A stretch of DNA of 10,593 bases from the NCBI GenBank assembly GCA_031430645.1, contig JANPBY010000179.1, forward strand, positions 1 through 10,593, given 5' to 3'. Made by a program: the position numbers and the translations under genes. This document shows positions 1-7,749 of the stretch, piece by piece. The stretch is from JANPBY01 sp031430645 (lineage in GTDB: Bacteria; Actinomycetota; Actinomycetes; DATJPE01). The notes under the pieces were generated by a model. It made no database searches. It saw only the letters and a list, made by a program, of their open reading frames with translations, and was not told where the DNA came from. How positions within the stretch are numbered: position 1 is the first letter of the stretch; every line of letters starts with the position of its first letter.

Positions 1-1287
<1,287 letters not shown>

Positions 1288-1355
1288 GCCGGTCATCCTT
1301 GCGGTCGGACCGGGGTGGTGGCGACCCTCCGACGGGCGCGGGTGGCGGCGCGGAG

Positions 1356-1370
1356 GTCGGCTCAGCCGAC
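1356..1370 (-). terminator. Stem-loop with the DUF5990 stop codon as its loop (possible terminator)
   Basis: On the minus strand GTCGGC and GCCGAC form a perfect 6-bp stem around a 3-nt loop that is exactly the TGA stop of the DUF5990 gene. A second, longer GC hairpin with one bulge (1322-1331 with 1351-1359) competes with it, using the same GTCG. There is no U-tract after either, so termination or attenuation before pgm is only a possibility. Confidence 0.3.
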
Positions 1371-1784
1371 GGTCCACGCGATGGCCGGAGGACGTACGGC
1401 TGCGCAGACCGGCGTCCCGTCCCTGCCGGTCAGGCTGAGCCGACCGACGAGCGGTCGCCCGGTCGACTCGGCGTCCTCGAGGGTGGCGTTGTCGACCGCC
1501 CGCAGCATCAGCTTGGCGCGACGGAACATCGCGACGGTCCCGCCGGCGTCGATCCTGCCCCAGGACAAGTAGAGGAAGCGGTCTCCGCGCCGGCCGTGGA
1601 CGTACGGCCCGCGCAGGTCGATCGCTCCGTCGGCGTCGCGGTGCAGGGTCGCCTCGAGGTCCCAGGTGATCGTGATCGTGTCAGTGGTGGCCAGCTGCTC
1701 GACGTCCTTGAGCCGCTGGACGCCGACGCGCACCGCAGCCTCCGCGCCCGGCGGCACGTCGTATCCCTCGATGCGGATCAGCAC
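1362..1784 (-). CDS. DUF5990 family protein
   Basis: A 140-residue protein that I recognise by sequence as DUF5990, a small actinobacterial family of unknown function. Family-like stretches are the N-terminal LIRIEGYDVPPG, the central DLRGPYVHGRRGDRFLYLSWG, MFRRAKLML, and the C-terminal AAVRPPAIAW. There is no signal peptide, membrane segment or cysteine cluster suggesting a location; it looks like a compact, soluble beta-rich protein. The start is GTG at 1784, chosen because the family begins with M-x-IRIEG. The purine-rich GAGGG directly abuts the GTG, so ribosome-binding spacing is poor and the start may be leaderless or weak. The gene lies just upstream of pgm and only 30 nt from the divergent rnpB. 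No function can be assigned. Confidence 0.85.
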   Translation of the reverse strand: MLIRIEGYDVPPGAEAAVRVGVQRLKDVEQLATTDTITITWDLEATLHRDADGAIDLRGPYVHGRRGDRFLYLSWGRIDAGGTVAMFRRAKLMLRAVDNATLEDAESTGRPLVGRLSLTGRDGTPVCAAVRPPAIAWTVG

Positions 1785-1800
1785 CCCTCGATCATGCCCC

Positions 1801-1806
1801 TATCCT
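1801..1806 (+). promoter_or_regulatory. Candidate -10 box of rnpB
   Basis: TATCCT matches the TANNNT pattern and ends 8 nt before the inferred 5' end of rnpB (1815), a good distance for a sigma70-type start. A 17-nt spacer leads to TCAGCA (1778-1783), which matches TTGACA at three of six positions. If right, the -35 lies inside the first codons of the divergent DUF5990 gene. Confidence 0.4.
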
Positions 1807-1814
1807 TGGCTCTA

Positions 1815-2228
1815 CGGCGGACGAGCCGGCCAGGCGGTCGCGTCAGCCCGTACGCCCCGAGCGTGCGAGCTGCCGAGGAACGTCCGGGCTCCACAGAGCA
1901 AGGTGGTGGGTAACACCCACCCGGGGTGACCCGCGGGACAGTGCCACAGAAAACAGACCGCCTCGGCTTTCGGGCCGAGGTAAGGGTGAAACGGTGGTGT
2001 AAGAGACCACCAGCGTTCGGGGCGACTCGTACGGCTAGGTAAACCCCACTTGGAGCAAGGTCAGACAGGGGACGCACCGCTTCGGCGGAGGAGGGTCGCT
2101 CGCCCGAGTCCCCGGGTAGGCCGCTAGAGGCTGTCGGCAACGCCAGTCGTAGAGGGATGACCGCCCATCGGGATCGCCGCAAGGCACCCGGGCACAGAAC
2201 CCGGCGTACAGGCTGACTCGTCCGCCGC
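1815..2228 (+). ncRNA. rnpB: RNase P RNA, bacterial class A (M1 RNA)
   Basis: Catalytic RNA subunit of ribonuclease P, which with RnpA removes 5' leaders from tRNA precursors. The ends pair as helix P1: GGCGGACGAG (1816-1825) is perfectly complementary to CTCGTCCGCC (2217-2226), plus C1815-G2227. Conserved blocks occur in order: GAGGAACGTCCGGGCTCC from 1875, ACAGAAAACAGACCG from 1946, AAGGGTGAAACGG from 1982, GTAAGAGACCACCAG from 1999, AAACCCCACTTGGAGCAAGG from 2040, and the P4-partner region AGAACCCGGCGTACAGGC from 2196. The length of about 414 nt and overall order fit actinobacterial class A RNAs. Exact termini are inferred from P1 and may differ by a few bases. The long minus-strand open frames across this region are artefacts of its GC-rich structure. 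Confidence 0.97.
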
Positions 2229-2286
2229 TTGAACGCACCCACCACAGGGGTGATTTGACTACTCAAAGTGAACGCAGCCTGGCCCC

Positions 2287-2321
2287 CGGTGACCAAATGC
2301 GTCGCCGGGATTTGGTCGTTG
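2287..2321 (+). other. Inverted repeat downstream of rnpB (possible 3' processing/terminator hairpin or operator)
   Basis: GACCAAAT (2291-2298) and ATTTGGTC (2310-2317) are perfect 8-bp inverted repeats separated by 11 nt (GCGTCGCCGGG). As RNA the stem extends by three G-U wobbles and a closing C-G (2287-2290 with 2318-2321), giving about 12 pairs. It lies about 60 nt after rnpB and about 95 nt before the LamG gene. No T-run follows, so a classical intrinsic terminator is not clear; a regulator-binding site is an alternative. The AT-rich arms stand out against the local GC-rich sequence. I see no gene in the rest of 2229-2415; TACTGT at 2377-2382 could serve as a -10 box for the LamG gene. 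Confidence 0.4.
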
Positions 2322-2415
2322 TCAGAACTCGAGGAACACACCGTTTCGGGGGTTCCGCTGCCCTGGGTCGCTGACGTACTGTGCGCCACATCGGGGCTAG
2401 GGCAGGGAGCGAATC

Positions 2416-3132
2416 GTGAACCGCAGGACCGCTCGAATCGCACTTCCGCTCGTTGCTGTGGCCTCGTTGGCAGGTCTTGCCCTCACGACTCCGGCGACCG
2501 CCGCAGCTACGACGACCGTCGCGCTCTACAACATGAGTGAAACAGTGCGCGCGACTCTGGTCGACAGCAGCGGCAACGGTCTCAACGGCACGATCGGGGC
2601 CGAGGTCGGGATCAACACGAGCTACTCGGGGGCGGTGGGTCACACCTTCCCCTACCTCGCGCCGAACACCCCGCCGGCGCACCCCGACCATCTCGACACC
2701 GTGCCGGACAACACGCTGCTGGACCCGGGGACGAGTGACTATGCCGTGACGATCCGCTACCGGACGACGCGCAGTTTCGGGAACATCCTGCAGAAGGGGC
2801 AGTCCACCACGACGGGTGGCATGTGGAAGTTCCAGCAGCCCAACGGGATTGTGACCTGCGTCTTCCGCGGGTCCCTGGGCCAGACGATCTCGGTGCATTC
2901 AGCGACTGCGATCAACGACGGGGCCTGGCACACGGTCCGTTGCGAGCGGACGGCGACCAAGGTCACCTTGACCGTTGACGGAGGCTCCAAGCGCACGGGC
3001 ACCGGGTCCACCGGTTCTATCTCCAACAGCAAGGTGCTGTCCATCGGTGGCAAGAGTTCGTGCGACCAGATCACCGTCACGTGCGACTACTTCGTCGGGG
3101 ACATCGATTACGTCCGGATCGAAAAGAGCTGA
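2416..3132 (+). CDS. Secreted LamG/concanavalin A-like domain protein
   Basis: A 238-residue exported protein. Residues 1-30 form a typical Sec signal peptide: RR near the start, a hydrophobic LPLVAVASLAGLAL core and an ATAA cleavage region. The rest reads as one laminin-G-like jelly-roll domain: LYNMSE near 37, VDSSGNGLNGTIG at 49-61, NDGAWHTVRCER at 167-178, VTLTVDGG at 183-190, and the closing GDIDYVRI at 228-235. Such domains bind glycans or other surface ligands. Four cysteines (148, 176, 216, 223) could form two disulfides outside the cell. No catalytic domain, sortase signal or C-terminal anchor is visible. The start is GTG at 2416, preceded at 6 nt by AGGGAG. The gene lies 35 nt before the esterase, so co-transcription is likely. 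The ligand is unknown. Confidence 0.85.
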   Translation: MNRRTARIALPLVAVASLAGLALTTPATAAATTTVALYNMSETVRATLVDSSGNGLNGTIGAEVGINTSYSGAVGHTFPYLAPNTPPAHPDHLDTVPDNTLLDPGTSDYAVTIRYRTTRSFGNILQKGQSTTTGGMWKFQQPNGIVTCVFRGSLGQTISVHSATAINDGAWHTVRCERTATKVTLTVDGGSKRTGTGSTGSISNSKVLSIGGKSSCDQITVTCDYFVGDIDYVRIEKS

Positions 3133-3167
3133 TCGGCGGTTCGCCCGCTGAATGCTTGACTGTCGGG

Positions 3168-4193
3168 ATGCTGCCCTGGGATGCCCCGCTCGCCGGACGG
3201 CTTGATCGGCGAACCATCGACTCCACACTCCTCCGCGGAAACCCCCTCGGGGACCCGCACGAACGGCCGATCTGGGTGTACGTGCCTCCGGGCTACGACG
3301 ACACGAACGAGCGATACCCCACCGTCTACGTCATCCAGGGCTACACCGGCCATGTCGGCATGTGGGCAAACAGGGCGCCCTTCCGGCAGCCGTTCATCGA
3401 GACTGCCGACGCATTGTTCGCCTCGGGGGAGGTACCCGCGTGCATCGTCGTCTACGTGGATGCGTGGACCAAGTACGGCGGATCCCAGTTCGTGGACTCA
3501 CCCGGTACCGGGGCCTACCACTCCTACCTCTGCGACGAGGTGGTCCCCTGGGTCGACGAGGCTTACCGGACGATCCCGCGCCGGGAGTCCAGAGCAATCT
3601 CGGGCAAGTCCTCGGGTGGGTTCGGAGCGATGATCACGCCCATGCTGCGTCCAGATCTCTTCGGAGCCTTGGCGACGCACGCCGGAGACACGCTGTACGA
3701 GCTCTGCTACGTCCCCGAGTTCGGCACGGCGGCCCGGTTCCTCCGGGACTACGACCACGACATCCATCGTTGGTGGCAAGACTTCTCCTCCCGGCCCGGA
3801 CGCTGGCAACCCCAGGATGAGTCGCTCCTGACCGTGCTGGGGGTCTCGGCCTGTTTCTCGGCTCACCCCAACGGGTCAGTTGAGCTGCCCTTCGACCCGC
3901 GGACTGCTCGACTGCGGCCCGAGGTCTGGCAGCGCTGGCTGGACTGGGACCCCGTGCGGATGGCGAGGCCGTACGCCGACGCGCTTTGCTCGCTCTCCGC
4001 CGTGTGGATCGATGCGGGAATGCACGACGACTATTGCCTTGATCTCGGGGCCGCAGCGTTCCGCGACGAGCTCCGAGAAGTCGGTGTCCCGGATGACCGA
4101 ATCCAGTTCGAGTTGTTCGAGGGCACTCACGCGGGTATCGACTTCCGCTACCCCTTGGCGCTGGCTTGGCTGGCGGTTCGGTTGGAGAGGTAG
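3168..4193 (+). CDS. Putative esterase, alpha/beta-hydrolase fold (PF00756, esterase D/antigen 85-like)
   Basis: A 341-residue predicted hydrolase or acyltransferase of the PF00756 class, which includes esterase D-like enzymes, enterochelin esterases and mycolyltransferases. The family's early IWVYVPPGY at 34-42 and VYVIQGYTG at 53-61 are present. The nucleophile elbow is SGKSSGGFGA with Ser148 as the G-x-S-x-G serine. The likely acid is Asp287 or Asp288 in AGMHDDYCLDLGAAAF, a typical sequence for this family, and the likely base is His321 in EGTHAGIDFRY. There is no signal peptide, so the protein is probably cytoplasmic despite its exported neighbour. The frame is open upstream to 3060, but that overlaps the LamG gene; the ATG at 3168 fits the 35-nt gap, although no good ribosome-binding site is visible. 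A TTG at 3156 is the alternative. The substrate cannot be deduced. Confidence 0.87.
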   Translation: MLPWDAPLAGRLDRRTIDSTLLRGNPLGDPHERPIWVYVPPGYDDTNERYPTVYVIQGYTGHVGMWANRAPFRQPFIETADALFASGEVPACIVVYVDAWTKYGGSQFVDSPGTGAYHSYLCDEVVPWVDEAYRTIPRRESRAISGKSSGGFGAMITPMLRPDLFGALATHAGDTLYELCYVPEFGTAARFLRDYDHDIHRWWQDFSSRPGRWQPQDESLLTVLGVSACFSAHPNGSVELPFDPRTARLRPEVWQRWLDWDPVRMARPYADALCSLSAVWIDAGMHDDYCLDLGAAAFRDELREVGVPDDRIQFELFEGTHAGIDFRYPLALAWLAVRLER

Positions 4194-4282
4194 ACGTTTT
4201 CGACGGCGGAGCCGTTCGAGTGACGTGACCCAGGTCGCACGCCGACGGGGCTCAACCAGTCGATGGGCAGCCCGGTGACCGC

Positions 4283-4288
4283 TAGGCT
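4283..4288 (+). promoter_or_regulatory. Candidate -10 box of the GT87 gene
   Basis: TAGGCT fits TANNNT; with a 17-nt spacer TCGATG (4260-4265) matches TTGACA at three of six positions. Transcription from about 4295 would leave a short leader holding GGAGGG (4309-4314), 8 nt before the GTG start at 4323. The pattern is short and weak, so this is tentative. Confidence 0.3.
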
Positions 4289-4322
4289 TGGCCGACGATT
4301 TGGGATGCGGAGGGTTCACCTA

Positions 4323-5711
4323 GTGGCGAACGAGCGTTCCCGCGCGGGCGAACCTCGCCGATCGAAGCGGGTATGGACGGCTGTCAGCACGCGACCGTGG
4401 CTGGCCTGGGCGACCGCCCGAGCCGTTGCTTTCGCGGTTGGTCTCATCACGTATGGCATCAACCGAGGCAATGTCTTCATCGACATCACCGGGTACGGCC
4501 GATGGGCGTTCGCGACCCTGAATGGCACGGCGATCCCCTATCGGGACTTCTCCTGGGAGTACCCGCCCATGGCGATGCCGGCCATGCTCGGCCCCGCCTT
4601 CGTCACCGCAATTCTGCCGACGTGGCGCTATCTGCCCTATCTCGTCGCGTGGATCGCCATGGTGCTGCTCATCGACGCGCTCATCATGCGCTCCATCGTG
4701 CGCCGGGCCGGAACCGACGTCCGCCACCCGGCACTGCTCATTTGGATCCTCGGCCCCCCGCTCTTGGGGGCCTTGTCGTGGACGCGCTTCGACATCTTCG
4801 CGGCCGCTTCGGCTTTTGCGGCGATCCTCTACGCGGGCTCCAAGCGCTCAGTCGTCTCCGGTCTCGCCTCCGGCGTCGGAGCAACCCTGAAGCTCTGGCC
4901 GAGCCTCCTCGCGCCGGTTCAGCGCACCCGCGGACGGGCTGTCCTTGCCACGGTGATCGCCGGCTGCACCGTCCTGGCGGTGGCAGCAGTCACGTTCGTG
5001 CTCACGGGGTCAACGGGCTTTTCTCAAGTCCTCAACTATCAGTCCGACCGGGGTCTCCAGATCGAGTCTCTGGCCGCACTCCCGCTCGTGTGGCTGCATC
5101 ACTTCGGGGTCGAGGGATACGGAACTCGATTCGCCTACGGCGCGTGGGAGATCACGGGGCCAGGAGTGGAGCTGCTCGCCTCCTTGGCGACCGTTGCTTT
5201 CGCGATCGGACTGGCCCTGGTGTTCCTGGCGCACTGGCGGCTCATGCGCCGCGATGCCTCCCCACGCGGTGTGGCGCTCACCGGTGTGACGTTGCTGCTC
5301 GTGATCCTCGCGACGAACAAGGTCTTCAGTCCGCAGTATGTCCTTTGGCTACTGGCAGTTTTCGCGGCGGCGGCAGTCCTTGATGCACCCACCTGGAAGC
5401 GTCACGTACCCACGGTGCTGGTTCTGTGCGGTCTGACTCAGCTCGTGTTCCCGATCTTCTACGGTGACGTGCTCAACACCGCGTGGATCGGACTCGTGGC
5501 CATGACCATCCGCGACGGTGTCCTCCTCTATCTGCTCGTTCGAGTCAGTCGCGAACTGCTCCGCGAGGTCCGAGCAACGCGCGTTCGAGAGCGTGCCGTC
5601 GACGATGTCAGCGTGCGGGATGAGTCCATTGCCCTAGCCATGGCTGACAGCGACCTACCGTCCGCAGACTTCGATGACGATTTGGACCCGCGACAGAACT
5701 CCGACGCCTGA
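4323..5711 (+). CDS. Polytopic membrane glycosyltransferase, GT87/DUF2029-like (GT-C fold)
   Basis: A 462-residue integral membrane protein with about 10-11 hydrophobic helices. Its family includes polyprenyl-phosphate-mannose-dependent mannosyltransferases such as mycobacterial PimE, which act on the outer face of the membrane. Family-like features: an acidic residue soon after helix 1 (Asp54 in FIDITGYGRWA, where GT-C enzymes carry their catalytic Asp), YRDFSWEYPP at 73-82, a GATLKLWPSLL stretch, and NKVFSPQYVLWLLAV late in the protein. The last ~45 residues are hydrophilic and strongly acidic (DFDDDLDP), presumably a cytosolic tail. The start is GTG at 4323 because GGAGGG lies 8 nt before it; in-frame ATGs at 4263 and 4305 lack this. 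It follows the esterase by 129 nt and ends 13 nt from the convergent TIGR03086 gene. Donor and acceptor are unknown; a lipomannan, glycolipid or exopolysaccharide role is inference. Confidence 0.83.
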   Translation: MANERSRAGEPRRSKRVWTAVSTRPWLAWATARAVAFAVGLITYGINRGNVFIDITGYGRWAFATLNGTAIPYRDFSWEYPPMAMPAMLGPAFVTAILPTWRYLPYLVAWIAMVLLIDALIMRSIVRRAGTDVRHPALLIWILGPPLLGALSWTRFDIFAAASAFAAILYAGSKRSVVSGLASGVGATLKLWPSLLAPVQRTRGRAVLATVIAGCTVLAVAAVTFVLTGSTGFSQVLNYQSDRGLQIESLAALPLVWLHHFGVEGYGTRFAYGAWEITGPGVELLASLATVAFAIGLALVFLAHWRLMRRDASPRGVALTGVTLLLVILATNKVFSPQYVLWLLAVFAAAAVLDAPTWKRHVPTVLVLCGLTQLVFPIFYGDVLNTAWIGLVAMTIRDGVLLYLLVRVSRELLREVRATRVRERAVDDVSVRDESIALAMADSDLPSADFDDDLDPRQNSDA

Positions 5712-5725
5712 GGGCCACAGGCTTT
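5706..5725 (+). terminator. Possible terminator between convergent genes
   Basis: GCCTG (5706-5710) and CAGGC (5718-5722) form a 5-bp stem with a 7-nt loop followed by TTT. The stem includes part of the GT87 stop codon. The short stem and short T-run make it weak, but its position between the two converging stops suits a terminator for the plus-strand gene. Confidence 0.35.
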
Positions 5726-6288
5726 CAGCCACGCCCGGTCATTGCGAGAAGGCGAGCCTGCGGATCGGCGTCCGCGGGCTCGGCCACGGCGGCCGCGAAG
5801 GCGCCCGCATTGCGCCAGCCGGCGATCTGGGGAGTGAGGAACTCGGTTACGGCATCGACGCAGTCGGGATCGAGCCTCTCCCAGGCTCCGATCGCCCGAG
5901 CCAAGTCCCAGCTGTGGATCAGCGAATCGGAGGTCACCTGCCACAGGTATGTCTCAGCTTGCTCGTCGCCGTAGGAGAGGTGAACCAGGCCTCGGAGGGA
6001 GGCTTCGCTGGATGCGGCCTCAAGGGCCAACTGTCGGGCAGAGGACCACGCCTGGACGGGGTCATCGCCTAACTGGTCGCCTGCAAAGCGATCACCGACG
6101 CCCGCGATTGTCTCGCCCGCGAGGAGAGGGGGGATCCACAACTGCTCGTCGTGTACGTGCGCAACCAGCGCCCGCACATCCCAGTCCGTGCAGGGGGTCG
6201 GTTCATTCCATTGATCGGGCCGGATGGCCTGAAGGCGTTGCGCGAAGCCATCTGTTGCCCGCACGTAGCGGTCGATGAGCGTGCTCAT
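5725..6288 (-). CDS. TIGR03086 family metal-binding protein (DinB/MDMPI-like)
   Basis: A 187-residue protein of the four-helix DinB/mycothiol-dependent maleylpyruvate isomerase superfamily. Visible hallmarks are QWNEPTPCTDWDVRALVAHV at 26-45 with probable metal ligand His44, and DSLIHSWDLARAIG at 121-134. There Asp121-x3-His125 corresponds to the Glu-x3-His metal pair of MDMPI. Members of the superfamily bind a divalent metal and several act as thiol-dependent S-transferases or isomerases; in mycothiol-making actinobacteria the thiol would be mycothiol, but the reaction here is unknown. The ATG at 6288 is well supported: AAGGAGGG (6303-6296) lies 7 nt before it. The gene follows fpr by 70 nt on the same strand and is likely the last gene of the marR-fpr unit. 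No truncation is apparent. Confidence 0.88.
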   Translation of the reverse strand: MSTLIDRYVRATDGFAQRLQAIRPDQWNEPTPCTDWDVRALVAHVHDEQLWIPPLLAGETIAGVGDRFAGDQLGDDPVQAWSSARQLALEAASSEASLRGLVHLSYGDEQAETYLWQVTSDSLIHSWDLARAIGAWERLDPDCVDAVTEFLTPQIAGWRNAGAFAAAVAEPADADPQARLLAMTGRG

Positions 6289-6290
6289 CC

Positions 6291-6313
6291 GGACCCTCCT
6301 TCAGGTCGGGTCC
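6291..6313 (-). promoter_or_regulatory. Stem-loop containing the ribosome-binding site of the TIGR03086 gene
   Basis: On the minus strand GGACCC (6313-6308) pairs perfectly with GGGTCC (6296-6291), leaving an 11-nt loop GACCTGAAGGA. The Shine-Dalgarno AAGGAGGG runs from the loop into the 3' arm, and the ATG begins 2 nt after the stem. Folding would partly hide the ribosome-binding site. A second inverted repeat just upstream (ACCTTGC at 6314-6320 with GCAAGGT at 6339-6345) may help structure the fpr-TIGR03086 junction. Confidence 0.35.
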
Positions 6314-6358
6314 ACCTTGCTCTCACCCGGTCGCGCACGCAAGGTTCGGTGGTCTGGT

Positions 6359-7690
6359 TTAGCCCGCGGCGTCAGTGCCCACAGCCGCCAAGTCCGCCCA
6401 GGTGTTGACCTTGACCCTCGGCCGTCCGCTGGACACTCCACGGGCGACTTCCTCGGCGTCAATGGCCAGCCACCCCGCGTAGGTCGTGACGACCACTGCT
6501 CGGTCAGCGAGGAGCTGGTCGATGTCCACACGAGCGTGACCGGGGCTCCAGGCGCCGGCTCCAAAATCCTCCAGCAGCGCACGTACGGTCTGGCCGGCGT
6601 CGCCCTTGTTCGTGCCGATGACGCCCGTTGGGCCCCGCTTGATCCAGCCAGCGGCGTACTCCCCGGGTTGTCGTGCCCCGTCATCGCCGATCACCCGGCC
6701 CTCACCGTCGTTGCGCACTACGGCGTGTTCACCGTCAAAAGGAATGTCGGGAAGCGGCAGGCTGCGGTAGCCCACAGCGCGGATCACGGCTTGCACCGGG
6801 AGGTCGAAGGTGTCACCCGACCCGTCCGGGCGCGAGCTCTCTAGCCGGATCGCTTCGACCCTGTCCGCGCCGAGGATGGCGATAGGGCGGCGCCAGAAGT
6901 GCGCACGAATCACCCGATCTTCGGGATCGGGGACTCGCCCGACCCAGCCTTCGATCACCGCGAGGTTGGCCGCGACGTGCCGCTCACGATCAGCCGACTC
7001 CGCCGGAAGATCCGCCGACTCAGCGACCGCAGTGACACCATCCAGTTCGCCGAGCTCGCGCAATTCTTTGGTAGTGAACTTGCCGTGCTCTGGTCCACGG
7101 CGTCCGATCACGTGGACTTCGCGTACGTTGCTGGCGCTCAAGGCGGCGAGCACGTCTGCGGGGACGTCCGTGGGGTGCAGGTGCGCCACGGGAACGGCAA
7201 GGACCCGCGCAACGTCCACGGCCACGTTGCCCACGCCGATCACTGCGACCGATTCGACGTCGAGCGGGAATGGCTGGTCGGCGTCTGGATGGCCGCTGTA
7301 CCAATTGACGAAATCCGTCGAAGAGCAGGAGCCGGGCAGCTCCTCCCCGGGGATGTCCAGGCGTCGGTCACGGGCAGCGCCGGTGGCGTAGATGACCGCG
7401 TCATAGCAGCTGAGCAGATCCGCGCGACTGATATCGCGGCCGAGTTCGACGCCGCCAAGGAAACGTACGCGGTCAGACTCGAGCGCAGGCTGGAGTGCTC
7501 GGGCCACGCTCTTGATCTTGTGATGATCGGGAGCGACGCCATAGCGGATCAGGCCGTACGGCGTAGGCAGGCGGTCGATGACGTCGATGCGCGCCTCGAG
7601 CAGGTCGGTCTTGAGCAACGCGTCGACCGCGTAGAGGCCGGCCGGCCCCGCCCCCACGACGGCGATGCGAACGAGTTCCCGGTCCTTCAC
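6359..7690 (-). CDS. fprA: Ferredoxin--NADP(+) reductase, FprA type (FAD-dependent)
   Basis: A 443-residue cytoplasmic flavoenzyme of the adrenodoxin-reductase family that moves electrons between NADPH and a ferredoxin, often supplying cytochromes P450. The FAD motif is VVGAGPAGLYA at 11-21 (Gly13, Gly15, Gly18), followed by YGLIRYGVAPDHHKIK at 45-60. The NADP motif is VIGVGNVAVDVAR at 150-162, and Arg197-Arg198 in IGRRGP fit 2'-phosphate recognition. KFTTKELREL at 204-213 and GWIKRGPTGVIGTNKGD at 348-364 are signature stretches of FprA. M. tuberculosis FprA is about 456 residues, so this is full length, without the N-terminal ferredoxin domain of FprB-like fusions. The start is GTG at 7690, preceded at 8 nt by AGGA; the open frame upstream runs into marR and is not used. 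It lies 59 nt after marR on the same strand. No ferredoxin or P450 gene is in the window. Confidence 0.95.
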   Translation of the reverse strand: MKDRELVRIAVVGAGPAGLYAVDALLKTDLLEARIDVIDRLPTPYGLIRYGVAPDHHKIKSVARALQPALESDRVRFLGGVELGRDISRADLLSCYDAVIYATGAARDRRLDIPGEELPGSCSSTDFVNWYSGHPDADQPFPLDVESVAVIGVGNVAVDVARVLAVPVAHLHPTDVPADVLAALSASNVREVHVIGRRGPEHGKFTTKELRELGELDGVTAVAESADLPAESADRERHVAANLAVIEGWVGRVPDPEDRVIRAHFWRRPIAILGADRVEAIRLESSRPDGSGDTFDLPVQAVIRAVGYRSLPLPDIPFDGEHAVVRNDGEGRVIGDDGARQPGEYAAGWIKRGPTGVIGTNKGDAGQTVRALLEDFGAGAWSPGHARVDIDQLLADRAVVVTTYAGWLAIDAEEVARGVSSGRPRVKVNTWADLAAVGTDAAG

Positions 7691-7749
7691 AGAGGAGATC
7701 CTGTCGCACGACTTGCCGAGGCCGGAGATGGCCCCCCGCAGGCGGCGGA

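Noticed and set aside
1778..2443. Long minus-strand open frame (221 codons) across the DUF5990-LamG gap
   Set aside because: It lies antisense across rnpB, whose conserved RNA blocks explain the sequence fully; the translation resembles no family I know.
3060..3167. Upstream extension of the esterase frame
   Set aside because: It overlaps the end of the LamG gene, and its translation is rich in Arg and His without family similarity.
4201..4218. Short hairpin (ACGGC-GGA-GCCGT core) after the esterase stop as a terminator
   Set aside because: The T-run precedes the stem instead of following it, and the stem is only 5 bp before a bulge.
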